A DNA stretch of 64,000 nucleotides from Channallabes apus (lineage: Eukaryota; Chordata; Actinopteri; Siluriformes; Clariidae). A program made the position numbers and the translations under genes. Numbering within the stretch: the first letter of the stretch is position 1; every line of letters starts with the position of its first letter. The stretch is taken from assembly GCA_030522415.1 (NCBI GenBank), contig CM060115.1:17409992-17473991 (forward strand). The letters are read 5' to 3'. Under the pieces are notes generated by a model, which saw only the letters and a list, made by a program, of their open reading frames with translations, was not told where the DNA came from and ran no database searches. Shown one piece after another: positions 38,301 to 49,700 of this stretch.

Positions 38301-41141
38301 GCACACAATCACGCGCGCGCACACAATCACGCGCGCGCACACAATCACGCGCGCGCACACACACAATCACGCGCACACACACAATCACGCGCACACACAC
38401 AATCACGCGCACACAATCACGCGCACACACACACACAATCACGCGCACACACACACACAATCACGCGCACACACACACACAATCACGCGCACACACACAC
38501 AATCACGCGCACACAATCACACGCACAATCTCACACACAATGACACGCGCACACAATGACACGCGCACACAATGACACGCGCACACAATGACACGCGAAC
38601 ACAATGACACGCGCACACAATGACACGCGCACACAATGACACGCGCACACAATGACACGCGCACACAATGACACGCGCACACAATGACACGCGCACACAG
38701 GCGCACACAATCACAGGCGCACACAATCACAGGCGCACACAATCACAGGCGCACACGCAATCACACGCAATCACACGCAATCACACGCAATCACACGCAA
38801 TCACACGCAATCACACGCGCACACGCAATGACAAGCGCACACGCAATCACACGCGCACACAATGACACGCGCACACAATGACACGCGCACACAATGACAC
38901 GCGCACACAATGACACGCGCACACAATGACACGCGCACACAATGACACGCGCACACAATGACACGCGCACACAATGACACGCGCACACAGACACGCGCAC
39001 ACAATCACACACACACGCAATCACACGCAATCACACGCACACACGCAATCACACGCAATCACACGCAATCACACGCGCACACGCGCACACACAATCACGC
39101 GCACACACAATCACGCGCACACACAATCACGCGCACACACAATCACGCGCACACACAATCACGCGCACACACACAATCTCACAAAACACACAAACCATCA
39201 CACGCACACACACAATCTCACAAAACACACAAACCATCAGGCGCGCACACCATCAAGCGCGCACACCATCACGCGCGCACACCATCACGCACAATCACAC
39301 ACACGCACAATCACACACACGCACAATCACACACACACGCACAATCACACACACACACGCACAATCACACACACACACACGCACAATCACACGCACACAC
39401 ACGCACAATCACACGCACACACACAATCTCACAAAACACACAAACCATCAGGCGCGCACACCATCAGGCGCGCACACCATCACGCGCGCACACCATCACG
39501 CGCGCACACCATCACGCGCGCACACCATCACACACACACGCACAATCACACACACACACGCACAATCACACACACTCACGCACAATCACACACACTCACG
39601 CGCGCGCACAATCACGCGCGCGCACAATCACGCGCGCGCACAATCACGCGCGCGCACAATCACGCGCGCGCACAATCACGCGCGCGCACAATCACGCGCG
39701 CGCACAATCACGCGCGCGCACAATCACGCGCACAATCACACACACACGCGCACAATCACACACACACGCGCACAATCACACACACACGCGCACAATCACA
39801 CACACACACACACGCGCACAATCACACACACACACACAATCACACACACACACACAATCACACACACACACGCACACAATCACACACGCACGCACAATCA
39901 CACACGCGCGCACAATCACACACGCGCGCACAATCTCACACGCGCGCACAATCACGCGCGCACAATCACGCGCGCACAATCACGCGCGCACAATCACGCG
40001 CGCACAATCACGCGCGCGCACAATCACACAATCTCACGCGCGCGCACAATCACACGCGCGCGCACAATCACACGCGCGCGCACAATCACACGCGCGCACA
40101 ATCACACGCGCGCGCACAATCACACGCGCGCACAATCACACAATCTCACGCGCGCGCACAATCACGTGCGCGCACAATCACACGCGCACACAATCACACG
40201 CGCACACAATCACACGCGCACACAATCACGCACACAATCACACGCGCACACAATCACACGCGCGCGCACAATCACACGCGCGCACAATCACACAATCTCA
40301 CGCGCGCGCACAATCACGTGCGCGCACAATCACACGCGCACACAATCACACGCGCACACAATCACACGCGCACACAATCACGCACACAATCACACGCGCA
40401 CACAATCACACGCGCACACAATCACACGCGCACACAATCACACGCGCACACAATCACGCACACAATCACGCGCTCGCGCGCACACTCGCACACTCGCGCG
40501 CGCACACTCGCGCGCGCGCACTCGCGCGCGCGCACACTCGCGCGCACACTCGCGCGCGCACTCGCGCGCGCACTCGCGCGCGCGCACGTGCGCACACACT
40601 CGCGCGCACGTGCGCACACGCTCGCGCGCACGTGCGCACACGCTCGCACACACTCACACGCGCGCACACACTCACACGCGCGCACACACTCACACGCGCG
40701 CACACACTCACACGCGCGCACACACTCACACGCGCGCACACACTCACACGCGCGCACACACTCACACGCGCGCACACACTCACACGCGCACACACTCACA
40801 CGCGCACACACTCACACGCGCACACACTCACACGCGCACACACTCACACGCGCACACAATCTCACGCACACAATCTCACGCACACAATCTCACGCACACA
40901 ATCTCACGCACACAATCACACGCACACAATCACACGCACACAATCACACACACACACACAATCACACACACACACACAATCACACACACACACAATCACA
41001 CACCTCAATGGTGAAGATCTTGTCATTAAATCGTCCTTTCACAGAGACGACCTCATACTTCAGACTCCGCCTCTTTTCATTCAGCTCCATCACAGGGTTT
41101 TTCCCGTGTTTAGTGAGAATCGGACCGCCCTGTAGGGTAAC

Positions 41142-41172
<31 letters not shown>

Positions 41173-41483
41173 GCTATGTTTAATGTCCTCAAGCCCCACT
41201 TAATGTGTGTGTTTTTTTAGTGTGTGTGTGTGTGTGTGTGAGAGAGAGACAGAGAGACAGAGAGAGAGAGATTACCTCTGCTCCATCCCCTCCAGCACTT
41301 GCAGATCTGTTGGTTCCCGTGACAACCGTCTCCTGATCTCCCGTCTGATTGGTTGCAGGTGTGGCCTCTGTGGTTGTGACCACTAGACCTAGAGCCTGAA
41401 GGGCCTACACACACACACACACACGCGCGCGCACATACCAAATCCTATTACTTTCACAGAATTTGTGCAGAAATCAAACCACC

Positions 41484-41549
<66 letters not shown>

Positions 41550-42688
41550 CACACACTTTTTGGGCGACCAGCAGTTTGGCGTTGCGTTTCGACGACCCCG
41601 TGGCCTCGTAGCTCTTCCCCTTCACCTCGATGGACATGCTGAACTGGGGACTGTGTTCAGGACCGGTTTGGGACACGAGGCGATACAGCAGGCCCGGGTG
41701 CAGCTGGTTCAGGATCATCACTGCATTACTGGGCTCGACAACAATCTCTGTACACACACACACACACACAAACGTCTCTCTTACGGCTCACATCTCACTT
41801 CCCCCCAAAAAACAGACCACTGAACAACTGTGATAACGTTAGTGAGATTTCCTCAAAAATTAGAGTGAATTTAATCAATCAGTCTTTCACCCGAGTCCTG
41901 ACGATCAGCCTCAAAGGGAGAGATGCTGTTAATAAACTAGAACTGGGACAGATGGAGGGACAGAGAGAGACACAGACACAGAGACGCAGTGAGACAGAGA
42001 CGCAGAGACACAGTGAGACAGAGACGCAGAGAGACACAGAGAGACAGAGACGCAGTGAGAAAGAGAGACAGAGACGCAGTGAGACAGAGACGCAGTGAGA
42101 CAGAGACACAGTGAGACAGAGAGACAGACACAGAGAGAGACAGAGACACAGTGACAGAGACACAGTGAGACAGAGACACAGTGAGAAAGAGAGACAGAGA
42201 CGCAGTGAGACAGAGAGACAGACAGAGAGACAGACACAGAGACACAGTGAGACAGAGACACAGAGAGACAGAGACACAGTGAGACAGAGAGACAGAGACA
42301 CAGTGAGACAGAGACACAGTGAGACAGAGAGACAGAGACACAGTGACAGAGACACAGTGAGACAGAGACACAGTGAGAAAGAGAGACAGAGACACAGTGA
42401 GACAGAGACACAGAGAGACAGAGACACAGAGAGACAGAGACACAGTGAGACAGAGAGACAGAGACACAGTGAGACAGAGACACAGTGAGACAGAGACACA
42501 GTGAGACAGAGACACAGAGACACAGTGAGACAGAGAGACAGTGAGACAGAGACACAGTGAGACGTGCCTTTGCGAGGGACTTTACTGCTGCTCGACTCCT
42601 CGTCAGTGGTCGACTCCAGTGGGCGCTTCACCACACTTAGCCCTGGTGCTGTGGTTTGAGCTGCGCACGAGCACACACACACACACAC

Positions 42689-42738
<50 letters not shown>

Positions 42739-43172
42739 GTAATTACAGTGGCTTGCAAAAGTATTCGGCCCCCTTGAACTTTTCCACATTTTGTCACATT
42801 ACAGCCACAAACATGAATCAGTTTTATTGGAATTCCACATGAAAGATCAATACAAAGTGGTGTACACGTGAGAAGTGGAACGAAAATCATACATGATCCC
42901 AAACATTTTTTACAAATAAATAACTGCAAAGTGGAGTGATCTATAATAGTCTTTGCAGTTATTTCTCGCGTGTACACCACTTTGTGTTGGTCTTTCATGT
43001 GGAATTCCAATAAAATTGATTCATGTTTGTGGCTGTAATGTGACAAAATGTGGAAAAGTTCAAGGGGGCCGAATACTTTTGCAAGCCACTGTATATATAG
43101 GAAACACCGTTGTATGAGCAGACCTAGATCAAAATCAGAAATTAATTAATATAAAAAATAAATTAAATAAAG

Positions 43173-43212
<40 letters not shown>

Positions 43213-43639
43213 TTACAGATGAGTGTGTCGCTGTACATGTGCCCCACTTTAGTCGACAGGCGGTTCATCCCCAACACCTTGTGGATCTGTCCGAACGCCA
43301 TGAGGCGCAAAGCAAACTGGGAAAAGGGGGAGGGGCAGACAGAGAGAGAGGGGGGGGGGGGATTAAAGCGCCCCCACTGGAGTGTGTTTGGTAGTGCAGC
43401 ACTAATCACACACATATCAGTGTAGAGATCTTACATACTACAGTACTGATACACACATGGTTGATCTACACCCCGCCCCCTCAGGAAGAGGCTTTTCTTG
43501 AGAGAGAACAACCCTAGTGCATTCTGGGTAAGAGCTGTACCTGTGCACTCTGGGTAATGTCCTCCCTCTGCTGGGGTGTAAGATGGGCGCTCGCATCCAC
43601 ACCCGCCCTCTCACACGGGTCAGAAATACCAGGACCATC

Positions 43640-43704
<65 letters not shown>

Positions 43705-46700
43705 CTTTTAAACAACGCTTAGAATCGCAAAGCAGCTTTACACAATCATATGAACATTACAGAAGTGTGTATGAGGTGTGTTTGTGTGTCAATCAGAATA
43801 TAATCAGCTCGTCACTGAGACTCAACAGGGAACCCATCCTCATCTGGGTGATGACGGACAGAGGGATTGATCTACACTCATACAAGGGTGATCTGGCAAC
43901 CCTTGTACGAGGACGCTGAGACGCTGCTTTTTTCCGAGCTCCGCCATACTGACCAATTTTTAAACTTTTTCGTCCCCTTACGAAGAGTGTACATAAAACG
44001 GATAAGTATCTTATTCAAGATTCAAGATTCAAAGAACTTTATTAATCCCAAAGGGAAATTGCTTTTTTTTTTTTTCAAGATATAATATCTTATAATATAT
44101 TTACTCGAAACGCGTGTTATATCGTTAAGTTTTAATTGTTTTGCAGCACACCGCTTTTAGCCGGCATTAGCATCGCTAATTAGCATTAGCATCGCTAGCC
44201 CGTTAGCCCGGCTATCACGTTTGTTTGTAAAGTTTTTTTTCGCTTCCTCACACCGATTATTTTCCGTGTTTAGACACCATGTCGGTTGTGATTCTGCCTC
44301 TGAGTGCAGGTGAGGAGACATTGGAGCTGCACTCGGTGGATTTGGAGGTGGAGGCCGTGGAGAAGCTGATCCGTGAGCTACAGGTGAAGCTGGCCCGGCT
44401 ACAGCAGCGGAAAGCCACGCTGGAATCGTCACGGACCGACGCTCACCTGTCCCAGGTAAATTCTCGGCATGACACAATCTCTCCGACAACCTCAACCTCG
44501 CGTGTTTCTCTGCCCAGGTCCAACACACCAAGGACGCAGCCCGCCCAGTTTTCCTTCACCCCGGCGCCGGGATACCACGGACCCTGGATACAGCAGCAGC
44601 GGAAGAAGCACGCCAAGCCCCGGGCGAGGACCTCTCCCCCTCCACCACCACCACCCGTCTTCGACATCTCGACCCAAAACCGCTTCGCTCCTCTCCGCGA
44701 GACGGCACACGACGTCCTGGTCATCGGAGACTCCATCGTTCGTCACGTGCGTGCTACCACGGCTAAAGGTAAGGTGCACACACGCTGTTTACCTGGTGCA
44801 CGTGTTCTTGATGTTGCTGCACAGGTGCCTGCTGCCCTGAGGAGGAACATTGGAGCTGTGGTCCTTCATGTCGGCACGAGCGACACCAGGCTGAGGCAGA
44901 CGGAGATCCTAAAGAAGGACTTGAGGAGCCTGGTCGAGAAGGTCCGCAGCACATCACCCACGACAAGGATCATCGTATCTGGACCGCTTCCCACATTTCA
45001 GCGAGGAATCGAGAAGTTCAGTAGATTATTTGCTTTTAATGAATGGTTACAATCTTGGTGTCAACAACAGAAATTACGCTTTGTTGATAACTGGAATGTT
45101 TTCTGGGAGCGTCCTAGGCTCTATCACACCGATGGCCTACACCCTAGCAGAGCTGGAGCAGCGGTCCTCTCTGACAACATCTCCAGGACACTACGAACCA
45201 TCTGACTGGCGGTAAGTCATACTGTAGATTCCAAACATATTAGCCACATCACAACTCACCGTAGTGATAGACGCACACACATAGCTTGTCCTATAGAAAC
45301 TGTGTCTGTTCCCCGAATACTGAGAAAAAAGAATAAATTTGTTAAATTTGCCCGAAACAATCTGATAACCAGAAAACCAGAAAAAGGCAAAATAAGTAGT
45401 CAAAATCCACCTCTAAAGTTTGGACTACTCAACATTAGATCCCTTGCGCCTAAAGCACTTATTGTTAATGAAATTATCTTAGATTATTGCCTTGACGCAC
45501 TCTGTCTCACCGAAACCTGGCTTAAACCAAATGAATATTTTGGTCTGAATGAGTCTACTCCGTCAGGATATTTCTATAAGCACGAGCCCCGTCTAATTGG
45601 TCGCGGTGGTGGTGTCGCCACTATCTACAATGATGTACTCACTGTTACCCAGAAAATAAGGCCCAGGTTTAATTCATTTGAAGTGCTTATCATTAATGTT
45701 GCACTCAGTGAAATACGTAATAAACCCTTGCTATATTTTACCCTGGCCACCGTGTACAGACCCCCGGGGCCATATGGCGATTTTCTTAAAGAATTTGGAC
45801 ATCTGCTATCAGACCTATTGGTTAACTCTGACAAAGTGCTGATAGTAGGAGACTTTAACATTCATGTAGATGATGCTAACGACGCTTTAGCACTCACATT
45901 TATGGATTTACTAAACTCCTTCGGGGTGAAACAAAATATAATTGGAGCAACTCACCGCTTTAATCATACGCTAGATTTAATTATATCCCATTGTAACGCT
46001 CAGAATTATTATTAGAGCTAATTACACTAAATCGGGGTCTAATATCTATATACGGGTTAATCTCACTTCCGGTATTGCGCAACCTTCGCGGAGCAAGGAA
46101 AGACGGACACAACAACAGATTCCAAAAACCAAACCAATGTGTATTATATACAAAAGACAAACAAATGAAGTGCAACGAAAAAACAATATATACAAAATAT
46201 AAACAAATATGTACAAAATCAGTCGTGTATGCGAGTGTGTGAGTGTGTATGTATGAATGTCCAAGTCCAGGTTATAGTGAGAGTATGTAAAGGTGGAATG
46301 GAGAGACGGCTCGATCTCACCGGTGAAAGATGGTAAGTCCGGGAGCTCGAGAAACGGAATGAGAGGGGTATAGTTGCCGTCCAGGAAAAGAATAATCCAG
46401 TGGATATCGCTAACTAGCTCGCTCTCTCTATCCAAACACAGCGCTGCTTTCATCATCTCTAAGTCTCGAATGTCATGCCGGTTCCGGCTTTATACCGGCA
46501 CACGTGACCATAGGTCATCGGGTTTCCCTCGCGGCACAGCTGCGCATGCGCGCGTGAGCTTAACCCCGGAACCAAGGCACCGTTGCCATGGGGACGAAAA
46601 TAACCGAAAGGGGTCAGTCTGTTGGTGCAGGTGAGCAACATTAGCTCCTTCTTTTTTCCCCTGCTGTTTAACCGCCCCTTTATGTGGCCGCGCTACATAG

Positions 46701-49700
46701 ACCCCCCCCCCCCCCAGCCTCCGGCGTGTGAGGAAAGGACCGCACTAGCGCTTTCTTTGATCCACTTACTCGGCTTTGTGGGTTGCCCCCAGACCTAGTG
46801 TCAGTCCATTGGTTCTTCTTCGTCTCTTTTAGCTGGACCCTCCCACTGGGCACTAGCTCACCTGACAAGTCTTTGATGGGCAGAGGAAAGAGATGGAGTC
46901 CATCGCCAAACCAGCCCGCCCGGTAGCTCTGGCACCTCGAGCTGCCGGGAACTGTGGTAGCTGGCTTCTTTGGCAGGCTGACCTGTTGGTGGTGGTGTCT
47001 CTTCCTCCGCTGTGATCCTGATGTCGGTCGGTTCTGTATCAGTGGCTGGGTCTGTGGAGTGTTGTTGGGTGGTAGGCTGCTCCAGCGGCCCCTGGTGAGG
47101 TCTGGCAGGTGGTAGCTCCCGGATCCACCCTGGGGTTTGCAGGGGTTAGGGGCGACGGGCGTGGCTGATCTCTGCTGGCCCCTGGTTCGCTTAGCCTCAC
47201 TCCGGGTGTTCTGGCAGACCTCGCACGCTCCCACGTACCGCCAGACGTCCTTGCGGATGGTGGGCCACCAGGCGACGTCTAGGAGGCTTAGTAGGGTTTT
47301 TAAGCCCCCCCCGGTGGCCACCCGACGGCTTTTGGTGAAAGTCTTGTAGGAACGTCTGGACGTTTGTAGGTGGGACTACCAGCTGGAGTGCTCCTCCCTT
47401 CTTCCTCGGAACTCTACGGTGTAACGCCCCCTGGTGGTGTTCGAAGGAGACGCCCTGGTTCTGGGTCGCTCCGACATCCACCACAGTGGCTAGTAGCACC
47501 ACCTGGAGACCTTCCCGCTGTGGCGGTTCCACCTCTGCGAGGTCTCTGGGTGGGGCGGCTGACCGCTCCGAGGTAGGTTGAGGAGGTTCTGCTTTTGTTG
47601 GCACGGCGTAGTAGAGCTGAGAGGGTGCAGAGAGGGGCTGGGCGTTGGACGGCCCGGCCTGGGCCAGAGTAGCAGAGGGCAGTGGTGTCCCTTTCTTCCC
47701 TTTCTCCTGGCTGTCCTTCTCTGGTGTTGCAGCGGTTGGACGATCGGCTGAATGTAGAGATGGAGGTGGTGAAGAGACCGAGGTGTGTGCTTCCGATCTG
47801 AGGGCGGTGGGCGTGTTAAAGAAGCGCAGCTTCTTCATCTGTTTCTCCCAGACGATATCACGGCGCATGAAACAGTCAGCCACGGCTTTCTCCAGTTTCC
47901 CTAGCGACTCTTGGCAGTAGCGCTCCAGCTCATCTAATTTGGTGTCTACTGCCTGTCGAAAACTGAGTTCCCGGTTTAAGCTGCTGTCCATGGATTCTCC
48001 GAAATTCTTCTTCAACACACCCACCTTTTCAGTCATAGACACTACATCCCCTTTACATTGCTCAAGTTCAGAACGCATTGTTTTTAAACTATCAGACATA
48101 TTAGACATAAGACCCACAATGTTATCATGTCTATCTGATACATACAACGAACTAAGCAATGACTTAGGATTACGCCTTGTCACAAATTCAACTGCATCAT
48201 CTACATCATCCTTTGTTTTACTAGCAGCAACAGAGTTGGCCCTCCCGGCCCTACTAGCATTAGCAAGCATGTTAGCCCTAGCACTAGCCATGTTAGCGTC
48301 TATTTTGCTCCACCAATTCACACAACACCGGAAAAACACCCAAACAAATAGAATCCCCGTACGGGCCACCAATATGTAACGCTCAGAATTATTATTAGAG
48401 CTAATTACACTAAATCGGGGTCTAATATCTATATACGGGTTAATCTCACTTACTTCCGGTATTGCGCAACCTTCACGGAGCAAGGAAAGACGGACACAAC
48501 AACAGATTCCAAAAACCAAACCAAAGTGTATTATATACAAAAGACAAACAAATGAAGTGCAACGAAGAAGCAATATATACAAAATATAAACAAATGTGTA
48601 CAAAATCAGTCGTGTATGCGAGTGTGTGAGTGCGTATGTATGAATGTCCAAGTCCAGGTTATAGTGAGAGTATGTAAAGGTGGAATGGAGAGACGGCTCG
48701 ATCTCACCGGTGAAAGATGGTAAGTCCGGGAGCTCGAGAAACGGAATGAGAGGGGTATAGTTGCCGTCCAGGAAAAGAATAATCCAGTGGATATCGCTAA
48801 CTAGCTCGCTCTCTCTATCCAAACACAGCGCTGCTTTCATCATCTCTAAGTCTCGAACGTCATGCCGGTTCCGGCTTTATACCGGCACACGTGACCTGAT
48901 AGGTCATCGGGGTTCCCTCGCGGCACAGCTGCGCATGCGCGCGTGAGCTTAACCCCGGAACCAAGGCACCGTTGCCATGGGGACGAAAATAACCGAAAGG
49001 GGTCAGTCTGTTGGTGCAGGTGAGCAACATTAGCTCCTTCTTTTTTCCCCTGCTGTTTAACCGCCCCTTTATGTGGCCGCGCTACACCATGGTATAGATG
49101 TCTCTAATATAGAGATCATACCTCAAAGTGATATCACAGATCATCACCTCCTGACATATACTCTACCCGTAGAACAGATTAGCTGTGTCTCCCCACGTTA
49201 TCAATCTGTTAGAAATATGAATCCCACTACTAAAGACAGATTCACAAGTAATCTGCCGGATCTGTCCCAATTTCTTATTAGACCCCTAAATGCAGATGAT
49301 CTAGATGAAGTGACTAGCAGCATGGGCACTATTTTTACCAGTACATTAGACATTGTTGCTCCAATCAGATTAAAAAAAGTCAGAGATAAAACACTTGCAC
49401 CGTGGTACAACAGTCATACTCGCGCCCTAAAGAGAGCAACCCGTAACCTCGAGCGAAAATGGAGGAAAACTAAATTAGAAGTTTTTCGAATTGCGTATAA
49501 AGACAGTATGTGCAGCTATAGACAGGCTCTAAAAACTGCTAGGACTGAGCATCTTAGCCAACTGATAGCAAGAAACCAAAACAATCCCAGGTTCTTATTT
49601 AGTACAGTGGCTCGCCTAACAAAACCTAAGATGCCCGCAGAGAGTATCCCATCACAGTTTAGAAGTGAAGACTGTATGGACTTCTTTAATGAAAAAATCA

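Larger units (their letters stand above)
45992..49086 (-). mobile_element. Gypsy-like LTR retrotransposon, internally deleted
   Basis: Two LTRs (45992-46697 and 48375-49086, TG...CA ends) flank 1.68 kb of internal DNA, and 4-bp CCAT target copies lie at 45988-45991 and 49087-49090. On the minus strand the 5' LTR is the right one. A primer-binding-site candidate TGGTGGCCCGTACGGGG follows it, and a G-run polypurine tract lies directly before the 3' LTR. A gag-like frame starts at 48291. It runs into an integrase zinc-finger piece (FHQKPSGGH, then GACEVCQ in another frame near 47220). Protease, reverse transcriptase and RNase H are absent. The LTRs differ by several substitutions and two 4-bp indels, so the insertion is not recent. 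Superfamily is tentative. Confidence 0.85.

Noticed and set aside
35342..41000. CRISPR-like array
   Set aside because: Units are short, vary in length and have no unique spacers of constant size; this is eukaryotic DNA.
35311..41220. Very long open frames (up to about 1080 codons) of His-Thr repeats in the AC array
   Set aside because: They exist in several frames at once because AATCACACGC repeats rarely form stop codons. They lie inside an ilf3 intron and have no domain.
41879..42736. Long Ser/Leu/Val/Cys frames on the minus strand
   Set aside because: They follow the GACAGAGACACAGT minisatellite and only overlap the true ilf3 exon at 42568-42660.
44443..44966. Minus-strand frames opposite LINE ORF1
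   Set aside because: They are shadows of the intact plus-strand ORF1 in GC-rich sequence.
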